Assembly (NCBI RefSeq): GCF_036898095.1
Contig: NC_090768.1
Coordinates: forward strand, 53,543,879 to 53,607,878
DNA from: Palaemon carinicauda
Taxonomy: Eukaryota; Arthropoda; Malacostraca; Decapoda; Palaemonidae
Direction: 5' to 3'
DNA length: 64,000 nt
In this document: positions 12,195 to 25,307 of the stretch, piece after piece
Layout of the letters: each line of letters starts with the position of its first letter
How positions within the stretch are numbered: the first letter of the stretch is position 1
Program-made: the position numbers and the translations under genes
Notes under the pieces: model-generated
What the model was told of the DNA's origin: nothing
Seen by the model: only the letters and a program-made list of their open reading frames with translations
Database searches by the model: none

Positions 12195-15100
12195 ATAATC
12201 TAGATGACTGGTTTTGCAGAGGGAAAAGCTTGGCTTATTCTAGAATGCTATGTTTCCTGATACTATCTCTCTGGTGGTTCTGTTGGAATACCCTAAAGGA
12301 CTGGCTTTGCAGAGGGAAAAACTTGGCTTATTTTAGTATGCTATGTTTCCTGATAAAAAGGTACACGCTTTTTGTCAGGTAAACAAACGTCAGATATCTA
12401 GATATATTCTTTCAGAAACAATCTTTCAGGTGGTTCTGTTGGAATAATCTAGATGACTGGCTTAGCAGAGGGAAAAGCTTGACTTACTCTAGTATGCTAT
12501 GTTTACTCATATTATCTTTCTGGTGGTTCTGTTAGAATAACCTACAGGACTGGCTTTGCAGAGGGAAAAGCTTGGCTTATTCTAGTATGCTGTTTCCTGA
12601 TAAAAAGGTACAGGCTTTTTGTCAGGTGAAAAAACGTTAGATATCTAGAAATATTCTTTCAGAAACTATCTTTCTGGTGGTTCTGGAGGAATAATCTAGA
12701 TGACTGACTTTGCAGAGGGAAAAGCTTGGCTTATTCTAGCATGCCATGTTTCCTGATACCATCTTTCTGGTGGTAGTGTTGGAATAAACCATAGAACTGG
12801 CTTTGCAGAGGGAAAAGCTTGGCTTATTCTAGTATGCTATGTTCCCTGATGAAAAGGTACAGGCTTTTTGTCAGGTGAACAAACGTCAGATATCTAGATC
12901 TATTCTTTCAGAAACTATCTTTCTGGTGGTTCTGTTGGAATAATCTAGATGACTGACTTTGCAGAGGGAAAAGCTTGGCTTATTCTAGAATGCTATGTTT
13001 CCTGATACTATCTTTCTGGTGGTTCTGTTGGAATAACCTACATGACTGGCTTTGCAAAGGGAAAAGCTTGGCTTATTCTAGTATGCTATGTTTCCTGATG
13101 AAAAGGTACAGGCTTTTTGTCAGGTGAACAAATGTCAGTATTCTAGATATATTCTTTCAGAAACAATCTTTCTGGTGGTTCTGTTGGAATAATCTAGATG
13201 ACTGGCTTTGCAGAGGGAAAAGCTTGGCTTACTCTAGTATGCTATGTTTCCTGATACTATCTCTCTGGTGGTTCTGTTGGATTAACTACAAAACTGGCTT
13301 TGCAGAGGGATAAGCTTGGCTTATTCTGGAATGCTATGTTTCCTGATACTATCTTTCTGGTGGTTCTGTTGGAATAAACTACAGAACTGGCTTTGCAGAG
13401 GGAAAAGCTTGGCTTATTCTAGTATACTATGTTTCCTGATGAAAAGGTACAGGCTTTTTGTCATGTGAACAAACGTCAGATATCTAGATATATTCTTTCA
13501 GAAACAATCTTTCAGGTGGTTCTGTTGGAATAATCTAGATGACTGGCTTAGCAGAGGGAAAAGCTTGGCTTACTCTAGTATGCTATGTTTACTCATATTA
13601 TCTTTCTGGTGGTTCTGTTAGAATAACCTACAGGACTGGCTTTGCAGAGGGAAAAGCTTGGCTTATTCTAGTATGCTGTTTCCTGATAAAAAGGTACAGG
13701 CTTTTTGTCAGGTGAAAAAACGTTAGATATCTAGAAATATTCTTTCAGAAACTATCTTTCTGGTGGTTCTGGAGGAATAATCTAGATGACTGGCTTTGCA
13801 GAGGGAAAAGCTTGGCTTATTCTAGCATGCCATGTTTCCTGATACCATCTTTCTGGTGGTAGTGTTGGAATAAACCATAGAACTGGCTTTGCAGAGGGAA
13901 AAGCTTGGCTTATTCTAGTATGCTATGTTCCCTGATGAAAAGGTACAGGCTTTTCGTCAGGTGAACAAACGTAAGATATCTAGATATATCCTTTCAGAAA
14001 CAATCTTTCTGGTGGTTCTGTTGGAATAATCTAGATGACAGGCTTTGCAGAGGGAAAAGCTTGGCTTATTCTAGAATGCTATGTTTCCTGATACTATCTC
14101 TCTGGTGGTTCTGTTGGAATAACCTACAGGACTGGCTTTGCAGAGGGAAAAGCTTGGCTTATTCTAGTATGCTATGTTTCCTGATGAAAAGGTACAGGCT
14201 TTTTGTCAGGTGAACAAACGTCAGATATCTAGATATATTCTTTCAGAAACTATCTTTCTGGTGGTTCTGTTGGAATAATCTAGATGACTGGCTTTGCAGA
14301 GGGAAAAGCTTGGCTTACTCTAGTATGCTATGTTTCCTGATAAAAAGGTACAGGCTTTTTGTCAGGTGAACAAACGTCAGATATCTAGATATATTCTTTC
14401 AGAAACTATCTTTCTGGTGGTTCTGTTGGAATAATCTAGATGACTGACTTTGCAGAGGGAAAAGCTTGGCTTATTCTAGAATGCTATGTTTCCTGATACT
14501 ATCTTTCTGGTGGTTCTGTTGGAATAACCTACATGACTGGCTTTGCAAAGGGAAAAGCTTGGCTTATTCTAGTATGCTATGTTTCCTGATGAAAAGGTAC
14601 AGGCTTTTTGTCAGGTGAACAAATGTCAGTATTCTAGATATATTCTTTCAGAAACAATCTTTCTGGTGGTTCTGTTGGAATAATCTAGATGACTGGCTTT
14701 GCAGAGGGAAAAGCTTGGCTTACTCTAATATGCTATGTTTTCTGATACTATCTTTCTGGTGGTTCTGTTGGAATAAACTACAGAACTGGCTTTGCAGAGG
14801 GAAAAGCTTGGCTTATTCTAGTATGCTTTGTTTCCTGATGAAAAGGTACAGGCTTTTTGTCAGGTGAACAAACGTCAGATATCTAGATATATTCTTTCAG
14901 AAAATATCTTTCTGGTGGTTCTGTTGGAATAATCTAGATGACTGGCTTTGCAGAGGGAAAAGCTTTGCTTATTCTAGCATGCCATGTTTCCTGATACCAT
15001 CTTTCTGGTGGTAGTGTTGGAATACCCTAAAGGACTGGCTTTGCAGAGGGAAAAGCTTGGCTTATTCTAGTATGCTATGTTTCCTGATGAAAAAGTACAG

Positions 15101-17791
15101 GCTTTTTGTCAGGTGAACAAACGTCGGATATCTAAATTTATTCTTTCAGAAACAATCTTTCTGGTGGTTCTGTTGGAATAATCTAGATGACTGGCTTTGC
15201 AGAGGGAAAAGCTTGGCTTATTCTAGAATGCTATGTTTCCTGATACTATCTCTCTGGTGGTTCTGTTGGAATACCCTAAAGGACTGGCTTTGCAGAGGGA
15301 AAAGCTTGGCTTATTTTAGTATGCTATGTTTCCTGATGAAAAGGTACACGCTTTTTGTCAGGTAAACAAACGTAAGATATCTAGATATATTCTTTCAGAA
15401 ACAATCTTTCTGGTGGTTCTGCTGGAATAATCTAGATGACTGGCTTTGCAGAGGGAAAAGCTTGGCTTATTCTAGCATGCTATGTTTACTCATACTATCT
15501 TTCTGGTTGTTCTGTTGGAATAAACTACAGAACTGGCTTTGCAGAGGGAAAAGCTTCGCTTATTCTAGTATGCTATGTTTCCTGATGAAAAGGTACAGGC
15601 TTTTTGTCAGGTGAACAAACGTCAGATATCTAGATCTATTCTTTCAGAAACTATCTTTCTGGTGGTTCTGTTGGAATAATCTAGATGACTGGTTTTGCAG
15701 AGGGAAAAGCTTGGCTTATTCTAGAATGCTATGTTTCCTGATACTATCTCTCTGGTGGTTCTGTTGGAATACCCTAAAGGACTGGCTTTGCAGAGGGAAA
15801 AACTTGGCTTATTTTAGTATGCTATGTTTCCTGATGAAAAGGTACACGCTTTTTGTCAGGTAAACAAACGTCAGATATCTAGATATATTCTTTCAGAAAC
15901 AATCTTTCAGGTGGTTCTGTTGGAATAATCTAGATGACTGGCTTAGCAGAGGGAAAAGCTTGGCTTACTCTAGTATGCTATGTTTACTCATATTATCTTT
16001 CTGGTGGTTTTGTTAGAATAACCTACAGGACTGGCTTTGCAGAGGGAAAAGCTTGGCTTATTCTAGTATGCTGTTTCCTGATAAAAAGGTACAGGCTTTT
16101 TGTCAGGTGAAAAAACGTTAGATATCTAGAAATATTCTTTCAGAAACTATCTTTCTGGTGGTTCTGGAGGAATAATCTAGATGACTGGCTTTGCAGAGGG
16201 AAAAGCTTGGCTTATTCTAGCATGCCATGTTTCCTGATACCATCTTTCTGGTGGTAGTGTTGGAATAAACCATAGAACTGGCTTTGCAGAGGGAAAAGCT
16301 TGGCTTATTCTAGTATGCTATGTTCCCTGATGAAAAGGTACAGGCTTTTTGTCAGGTGAACAAACGTCAGATATCTAGATCTATTCTTTCAGAAACTATC
16401 TTTCTGGTGGTTCTGTTGGAATAATCTAGATGACTGACTTTGCAGAGGGAAAAGCTTGGCTTATTCTAGAATGCTATGTTTCCTGATACTATCTTTCTGG
16501 TGGTTCTGTTGGAATAACCTACATGACTGGCTTTGCAAAGGGAAAAGCTTGGCTTATTCTAGTATGCTATGTTTCCTGATGAAAAGGTACAGGCTTTTTG
16601 TCAGGTGAACAAATGTCAGTATTCTAGATATATTTTTTCAGAAACAATCTTTCTGGTGGTTCTGTTGGAATAATCTAGATGACTGGCTTTGCAGAGGGAA
16701 AAGCTTGGCTTACTCTAGTATGCTATGTTTCCTGATACTATCTTTCTGGTGGTTCTGTTGGAATAAACTACAGAACTGGCTTTGCAGAGGGAAAAGCTTG
16801 GCTTATCCTAGAATGCTAGGTTTCCTGATACTATCTTTCTGGTGGTTCTGTTGGAATAAACTACAAAACTGGCTTTGCAGTGGGAAAAGCTTGGCTTATT
16901 CTGGTACGCTATGTTTCCTGATACTATCTTTCTGGTGGTTCTGTTGGAATAAACTACAGAACTGGCTTTGCAGAGGGAAAAGCTTGGCTTATCCTAGAAT
17001 GCTAGGTTTCCTGATACTATCTTTCTGGTGGTTCTGTTGGAATAAACTACAAAACTGGCTTTGCAGTGGGAAAAGCTTGGCTTATTCTGGTACGCTATGT
17101 TTCCTGATACTATCTTTCTGGTGGTTCTGTTGGAATAAACTACAGAACTGGCTTTGCAGAGGGAAAAGCTTGGCTTATTCTAGTATGCTTTGTTTCCTGA
17201 TGAAAAGGTACAGGCTTTTTGTCAGGTGAACAAACGTCAGATATCTAGATATATTCTTTCAGAAACTATCTCTCTGGTGGTTCTGTTGGAATAACCTACA
17301 GGACTGGCATTGCAGAGGGAAAAGCTTGGCTAATTCTAGTATGCTATGTTTCCTGATGAAAAGGTACAGGCTTTTTGTCAGGTGAACAAAAGTCAGATAT
17401 CTAGATATATTCTTTCAGAAACTATCTTTCTGGTGGTTCTGTTGGAATAATCTAGATGACTGGATTTGCAGAGGAAAAGCTTGGCTTACTCTAGTATGCT
17501 ATGTTTCCTGATACTATCTCTCTGGTGGTTCTGTTGGAATAACCTACAGGACTGGCTTGGCAAAAGGAAAAGTTGGCTTATTCTAGTATTCTGTTTCCTG
17601 ATGAAAAGGTACAGGCTTTTCGTCAGGTGAACAAACGTAAGATATCTAGATATATCCTTTCAGAAACAATCTTTCTGGTGGTTCTGTTGGAATAATCTAG
17701 ATGACAGGCTTTGCAGAGGGAAAAGCTTGGCTTATTCTAGAATGCTATGTTTCCTGATACTATCTCTCTGGTGGTTCTGTTGGAATAACCT
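12195..17791 (+). repeat. Long-range duplicate of 3,650-8,997
   Basis: Marker variants from about 3,650 to 7,000 recur at +8,545 bp ('ggattaa' 4,734 to 13,279). Those from about 7,020 to 8,997 recur at +8,794 bp (A-only run 7,911 to 16,705; 'ggactggcattgc' at about 8,507 to about 17,301). The 249-bp step falls at about 7,010: the left copy lacks one dimer that is present around 15,570-15,810. Divergence is limited to scattered single-base changes. Confidence 0.85.
16705..17190 (+). repeat. A-only run, five monomers
   Basis: Same A1/A2 structure as the run at 7,911. The encoded frame is identical to that copy over 174 codons, even though the two lie 8.8 kb apart, indicating recent duplication or conversion. 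Confidence 0.9.
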
Positions 17792-18305
17792 ACAAAACTG
17801 GCTTTGCAGTGGGAAAAGCTTGGCTTATTCTGGTACGCTATGTTTCCTGATACTATCTTTCTGGTGGTTCTGTTGGAATAAACTACAGAACTGGCTTTGC
17901 AGAGGGAAAAGCTTGGCTTATCCTAGAATGCTAGGTTTCCTGATACTATCTTTCTGGTGGTTCTGTTGGAATAAACTACAAAACTGGCTTTGCAGTGGGA
18001 AAAGCTTGGCTTATTCTGGTACGCTATGTTTCCTGATACTATCTTTCTGGTGGTTCTGTTGGAATAAACTACAGAACTGGCTTTGCAGAGGGAAAAGCTT
18101 GGCTTATCCTAGAATGCTAGGTTTCCTGATACTATCTTTCTGGTGGTTCTGTTGGAATAAACTACAAAACTGGCTTTGCAGTGGGAAAAGCTTGGCTTAT
18201 TCTGGTACGCTATGTTTCCTGATACTATCTTTCTGGTGGTTCTGTTGGAATAAACTACAGAACTGGCTTTGCAGAGGGAAAAGCTTGGCTTATTCTAGTA
18301 TGCTT
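17727..18305 (+). repeat. A-only run, expanded, starting with a chimeric monomer
   Basis: Longest A-only run (205 open codons). It begins in a monomer whose first part ('tggaataacctac') belongs to the ordinary A subtype. From 17,794 it switches to the A1 subtype ('aaaactgg', 'gcagtggg'). The run then has one more 186-bp A1/A2 pair than the run at 16,705. The downstream flank at 18,366 repeats 17,251 at an offset of 1,115 bp, so about 1.1 kb was tandemly duplicated here. Confidence 0.85.
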
Positions 18306-21080
18306 TGTTTCCTGATGAAAAGGTACAGGCTTTTTGTCAGGTGAGCAAACGTCAGATATCTAGATATATTCTTTCAGAAACTATCTCTCTGGTGGTTCTG
18401 TTGGAATAACCTACAGGACTGGCTTTGCAGAGGGAAAAGCTTGGCTAATTCTAGTATGCTATGTTTCCTGATGAAAAGGTACAGGCTTTTTGTCAGGTGA
18501 ACAAACGTCAGATATCTAGATATATTCTTTCAGAAACTATCTTTCTGGTGGTTCTGTTGGAATAATCTAGATGACTGGATTTGCAGAGGAAAAGCTTGGC
18601 TTACTCTAGTATGCTATGTTTCCTGATACTATCTCTCTGGTGGTTCTGTTGAAATAACCTACAGGACTGGCTTGGCAGAAGGAAAAGTTGGCTTATTCTA
18701 GTATTCTGTTTCCTGATGAAAAGGTACAGGCTTTTCGTCAGGTGAACAAATGTAAGATATCTAGATATATCCTTTCAGAAACTATCTTTCTGGTGGTTCT
18801 GTTGGAATAATCTAGATGACTGACTTTGCAGAGGGAAAGGCTTGGCTTATTCTAGAATGCTATGTTTCCTGATACTATCTTTCTGGTGGTTCTGTTGGAA
18901 TAACCTACATGACTGGCTTTGCAAAGGGAAAAGCTTGGCTTATTCTAGTATGCTATGTTTCCTGATGAAAAGGTACAGGCTTTTTGTCAGGTGAACAAAT
19001 GTCAGTATTCTAGATATATTCTTTCAGAAACAATCTTTCTGGTGGTTCTGTTGGAATAATCTAGATGACTGGCTTTGCAGAGGGAAAAGCTTGGCTTACT
19101 CTAGTATGCTATGTTTTCTGATACTATCTTTCTGGTGGTTCTGTTGGAATAAACTACAGAACTGGCTTTGCAGAGGGAAAAGCTTGGCTTATTCTAGTAT
19201 GCTTTGTTTCCTGATGAAAAGGTACAGGCTTTTTGTCAGGTGAACAAACGTCAGATATCTAAATATATTCTTTCAGAAAATATCTTTCTGGTGGTTCTGT
19301 TGGAATAATCTAGATGACTGGCTTTGCAGAGGGAAAAGCTTTGCTTATTCTAGCATGCCATGTTTCCTGATACCATCTTTCTGGTGGTAGTGTTGGAATA
19401 CCCTAAAGGACTGGCTTTGCAGAGGGAAAAGCTTGGCTTATTCTAGTATGCTATGTTTCCTGATGAAAAAGTACAGGCTTTTTGTCAGGTGAACAAACGT
19501 CGGATATCTAAATTTATTCTTTCAGAAACAATCTTTCTGGTGGTTCTGTTGGCATAATCTAGATGACTGGCTTTGCAGAGGGAAAAGCTTGGCTTATTCT
19601 AGAATGCTATGTTTCCTGATACTATCTCTCTGGTGGTTCTGTTGGAATACCCTAAAGGACTGGCTTTGCAGAGGGAAAAGCTTGGCTTATTTTAGTATGC
19701 TATGTTTCCTGATGAAAAGGTACACGCTTTTTGTCAGGTAAACAAACGTCAGATATCTAGATATATTCTTTCAGAAACAATCTTTCTGGTGGTTCTGCTG
19801 GAATAATCTAGATGACTGGCTTTGCAGAGGGAAAAGCTTGGCTTATTCTAGCATGCTATGTTTACTCATACTATCTTTCTGGTTGTTCTGTTGGAATAAA
19901 CTACAGAACTGGCTTTGCAGAGGGAAAAGCTTCGCTTATTCTAGTATGCTATGTTTCCTGATGAAAAGGTACAGGCTTTTTGTCAGGTGAACAAACGTCA
20001 GATATCTAGATCTATTCTTTCAGAAACTGTCTTTCTGGTGGTTCTGTTGGAATAATCTAGATGACTGGTTTTGCAGAGGGAAAAGCTTGGCTTATTCTAG
20101 AATGCTATGTTTCCTGATACTATCTCTCTGGTGGTTCTGTTGGAATACCCTAAAGGACTGGCTTTGCAGAGGGAAAAACTTGGCTTATTTTAGTATACTA
20201 TGTTTCCTGGTGAAAAGGTACACGCTTTTTGTCAGGTAAACAAACGTCAGATATCTAGATATATTCTTTCAGAAACAATCTTTCAGGTGGTTCTGTTGGA
20301 ATAATCTAGATGACTGGCTTAGCAGAGGGAAAAGCTTGGCTTACTCTAGTATGCTATGTTTACTCATATTATCTTTCTGGTGGTTCTGTTAGAATAACCT
20401 ACAGGACTGGCTTTGCAGAGGGAAAAGCTTGGCTTATTCTAGTATGCTGTTTCCTGATAAAAAGGTACAGGCTTTTTGTCAGGTGAAAAAACGTTAGATA
20501 TCTAGAAATATTCTTTCAGAAACTATCTTTCTGGTGGTTCTGGAGGAATAATCTAGATGACTGGCTTTGCAGAGGGAAAAGCTTGGCTTATTCTAGCATG
20601 CCATGTTTCCTGATACCATCTTTCTGGTGGTAGTGTTGGAATAAACCATAGAACTGGCTTTGCAGAGGGAAAAGCTTGGCTTATTCTAGTATGCTATGTT
20701 CCCTGATGAAAAGGTACAGGCTTTTTGTCAGGTGAACAAACGTCAGATATCTAGATCTATTCTTTCAGAAACTATCTTTCTGGTGGTTCTGTTGGAATAA
20801 TCTAGATGACTGACTTTGCAGAGGGAAAAGCTTGGCTTATTCTAGAATGCTATGTTTCCTGATACTATCTTTCTGGTGGTTCTGTTGGAATAACCTACAT
20901 GACTGGCTTTGCAAAGGGAAAAGCTTGGCTTATTCTAGTATGCTATGTTTCCTGATGAAAAGGTACAGGCTTTTTGTCAGGTGAACAAATGTCAGTATTC
21001 TAGATATATTCTTTCAGAAACAATCTTTCTGGTGGTTCTGTTGGAATAATCTAGATGACTGGCTTTGCAGAGGGAAAAGC

Positions 21081-21566
21081 TTGGCTTACTCTAGTACGCT
21101 ATGTTTCCTGATACTATCTTTCTGGTGGTTCTGTTGGAATAAACTACAGAACTGGCTTTGCAGAGGGAAAAGCTTGGCTTATCCTAAAATGCTAGGTTTC
21201 CTGATACTATCTTTCTGGTGGTTCTGTTGGAATAAACTACAAAACTGGCTTTGCAGTGGGAAAAGCTTGGCTTATTCTGGTACGCTATGTTTCCTGATAC
21301 TATCTTTCTGGTGGTTCTGTTGGAATAAACTACAGAACTGGCTTTGCAGAGGGAAAAGCTTGGCTTATCCTAGAATGCTAGGTTTCCTGATACTATCTTT
21401 CTGGTGGTTCTGTTGGAATAAACTACAAAACTGGCTTTGCAGTGGGAAAAGCTTGGCTTATTCTGGTACGCTATGTTTCCTGATACTATCTTTCTGGTGG
21501 TTCTGTTGGAATAAACTACAGAACTGGCTTTGCAGAGGGAAAAGCTTGGCTTATTCTAGTATGCTT
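21081..21566 (+). repeat. A-only run, five monomers
   Basis: Matches the run at 16,705 at an offset of 4,376 bp. That offset also holds for the upstream marker 'ggttctgttggaataccc' (15,757 to 20,133). It differs by a few substitutions such as 'ctagtacgc' and 'cctaaaatgc'. Confidence 0.85.
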
Positions 21567-22290
21567 TGTTTCCTGATGAAAAGGTACAGGCTTTTTGTCA
21601 GGTGAACAAACGTCAGATATCTAGATATATTCTTTCAGAAACTATCTCTCTGGTGGTTCTGTTGGAATAACCTACAGGACTGGCTTTGCAGAGGGAAAAG
21701 CTTGGCTAATTCTAGTATGCTATGTTTCCTGATGAAAAGGTACAGGCTTTTTGTCAGGTGAACAAAAGTCAGATATCTAGATATATTCTTTCAGAAACTA
21801 TCTTTCTGGTGGTTCTGTTGGAATAATCTAGATGACTGGATTTGCAGAGGAAAAGCTTGGCTTACTCTAGTATGCTATGTTTCCTGATACTATCTCTCTG
21901 GTGGTTCTGTTGGAATAACCTACAGGACTGGCTTGGCAGAAGGAAAAGTTGGCTTATTCTAGTATTCTGTTTCCTGATGAAAAGGTACAGGCTTTTCGTC
22001 AGGTGAACAAACGTAAGATATCTAGATATATCCTTTCAGAAACAATCTTTCTGGTGGTTCTGTTGGAATAATCTAGATGACAGGCTTTGCAGAGGGAAAA
22101 GCTTGGCTTATTCTAGAATGCTATGTTTCCTGATACTATCTCTCTGGTGGTTCTGTTGGAATAACCTACAGGACTGGCTTTGCAGATGGAAAAGCTTGGC
22201 TTATTCTAGTATGCTATGTTTCCTGATGAAAAGGTACAGGCTTTTTGTCAGGTGAACAAACGTCAGATATCTAGATATATTCTTTCAGAA

Positions 22291-25200
22291 AATAACTTTC
22301 TGGTGGTTCTGTTGGAAAAATCTAGATGACTGGCTTTGCAGAGGGAAAAGCTTGGCTTACTCTAGTATGCTATGTTTCCTGATAAAAAGGTACAGGCTTT
22401 TTGTCAGGTGAACAAACGTCAGATATCTAGATATATTCTTTCAGAAACTATCTTTCTGGTGGTTCTGTTGGAATAATCTAGATGACTGACTTTGCAGAGG
22501 GAAAAGCTTGGCTTATTCTAGAATGCTATGTTTCCTGATACTATCTTTCTGGTGGTTCTGTTGGAATAACCTACATGACTGGCTTTGCAAAGGGAAAAGC
22601 TTGGCTTATTCTATTATGCTATGTTTCCTGATGAAATGGTACAGGCTTTTTGTCAGATGAACAAATGTCAGTATTCTAGATATATTCTTTCAGAAACAAT
22701 CTTTCTGGTGGTTCTGTTGGAATAATCTAGATGACTGGCTTTGCAGAGGGAAAAGCTTGGCTTACTCTAGTATGCTATGTTTTCTGATAATATCTTTCTG
22801 GTGGTTCTGTTGGAATAAACTACAGAACTGGCTTTGCAGAGGGAAAAGCTTGGCTTATTCTAGTATGCTTTGTTTCCTGATGAAAAGGTACAGGCTTTTT
22901 GTCAGGTGAACAAACGTCAGATATCTAGATATATTCTTTCAGAAAATATCTTTCTGGTGGTTCTGTTGGAATAATCTAGGTGACTGGCTTTGCAGAGGGA
23001 AAAGCTTTGCTTATTCTAGCATGCCATGTTTCCTGATACCATCTTTCTGGTGGTAGTGTTGGAATACCCTAAAGGAATGGCTTTGCAGAGGGAAAAGCTT
23101 GGCTTATTCTAGTATGCTATGTTTCCTGATGAAAAAGTACAGGCTTTTTGTCAGGTGAACAAACGTCGGATATCTAAATTTATTCTTTCAGAAACAATCT
23201 TTCTGGTGGTTCTGTTGGAATAATCTAGATGACTGGCTTTGCAGAGGGAAAAGCTTGGCTTATTCTAGAATGCTATGTTTCCTGATACTATCTCTCTGGT
23301 GGTTCTGTTGGAATACCCTAAAGGACTGGCTTTGCAGAGGGAAAAGCTTGGCTTATTTTAGTATGCTATGTTTCCTGATGAAAAGGTACACGCTTTTTGT
23401 CAGGTAAACAAACGTCAGATATCTAGATATATTCTTTCAGAAACAATCTTTCTGGTGGTTCTGCTGGAATATTCTAGATGACTGGCTTTGCAGAGGGAAA
23501 AGCTTGGCTTATTCTAGCATGCTATGTTTACTCATACTATCTTTCTGGTTGTTCTGTTGGAATAAACTACAGAACTGGCTTTGCAGAGGGAAAAGCTTCG
23601 CTTATTCTAGTATGCTATGTTTCCTGATGAAAAGGTACAGGCTTTTTGTCAGGTGAACAAACGTCAGATATCTAGATCTATTCTTTCAGAAACTATCTTT
23701 CTGGTGGTTCTGTTGGAATAATCTAGATGACTGGTTTTGCAGAGGGAAAAGCTTGGCTTATTCTAGAATGCTATGTTTCCTGATACTATCTCTCTGGTGG
23801 TTCTGTTGGAATACCCTAAAGGACTGGCTTTGCAGAGGGAAAAACTTGGCTTATTTTAGTATGCTATGTTTCCTGATGAAAAGGTACACGCTTTTTGTCA
23901 GGTAAACAAACGTCAGATATCTAGATATATTCTTTCAGAAACAATCTTTCAGGTGGTTCTGTTGGAATAATCTAGATGACTGGCTTAGCAGAGGGAAAAG
24001 CTTGGCTTACTCTAGTATGCTATGTTTACTCATATTATCTTTCTGGTGGTTCTGTTAGAATAACCTACAGGACTGGCTTTGCAGAGGGAAAAGCTTGGCT
24101 TATTCTAGTATGCTGTTTCCTGATAAAAAGGTACAGGCTTTTTGTCAGGTGAAAAAAACGTTAGATATCTAGAAATATTCTTTCAGAAACTATCTTTCTG
24201 GTGGTTCTGGAGGAATAATCTAGATGACTGGCTTTGCAGAGGGAAAAGCTTGGCTTATTCTAGCATGCCATGTTTCCTGATACCATCTTTCTGGTGGTAG
24301 TGTTGGAATAAACCATAGAACTGGCTTTGCAGAGGGAAAAGCTTGGCTTATTCTAGTATGCTATGTTCCCTGATGAAAAGGTACAGGCTTTTTGTCAGGT
24401 GAACAAACGTCAGATATCTAGATCTATTCTTTCAGAAACTATCTTTCTGGTGGTTCTGTTGGAATAATCTAGATGACTGACTTTGCAGAGGGAAAAGCTT
24501 GGCTTATTCTAGAATGCTATGTTTCCTGATACTATCTTTCTGGTGGTTCTGTTGGAATAACCTACATGACTGGCTTTGGAAAGGGAAAAGCTTGGCTTAT
24601 TCTAGTATGCTATGTTTCCTGATGAAAAGGTACAGGCTTTTTGTCAGGTGAACAAATGTCAGTATTCTAGATATATTCTTTCAGAAACAATCTTTCTGGT
24701 GGTTCTGTTGGAATAATCTAGATGACTGGCTTTGCAGAGGGAAAAGCTTGGCTTATTCTAGTATGCTATGTTTCCTGATACTATCTTTCTGGTGGTTCTG
24801 TTGGAATAAACTACAGAACTGGCTTTGCAGAGGGAAAAGCTTGGCTTATCCTAGAATGCTAGGTTTCCTGATACTATCTTTCTGGTAGTTCTGTTGGAAT
24901 AAACTACAAAACTGGCTTTGCAGTGGGAAAAGCTTGGCTTATTCTGGTACGCTATGTTTCCTGATACTATCTTTCTGGTGGTTCTGTTGGAATAAACTAC
25001 AGAACTGGCTTTGCAGAGGGAAAAGCTTGGCTTATCCTAGAATGCTAGGTTTCCTGATACTATCTTTCTGGTGGTTCTGTTGGAATAAACTACAAAACTG
25101 GCTTTGCAGTGGGAAAAGCTTGGCTTATTCTGGTACGCTATGTTTCCTGATACTATCTTTCTGGTGGTTCTGTTGGAATAAACTACAGAACTGGCTTTGC

Positions 25201-25307
25201 AGAGGGAAAAGCTTGGCTTATTCTAGTATGCTTTGTTTCCTGATGAAAAGGTACAGGCTTTTTGTCAGGTGAACAAACGTCAGATATCTAGATATATTCT
25301 TTCAGAA
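22291..25307 (+). repeat. 3.0-kb duplicated block, copy 1
   Basis: Begins at the diagnostic variant 'aataactttc' (22,291), which recurs at 25,308 (offset 3,017 bp) and again at 31,667. Internal markers match at 3,016 bp downstream of about 24,150; the 1-bp difference is an extra A in the 'gtgaaaaaaacg' tract there. It contains an A-only run at about 24,750-25,230. Copies 1 and 2 differ at only scattered single bases by eye. Confidence 0.88.
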
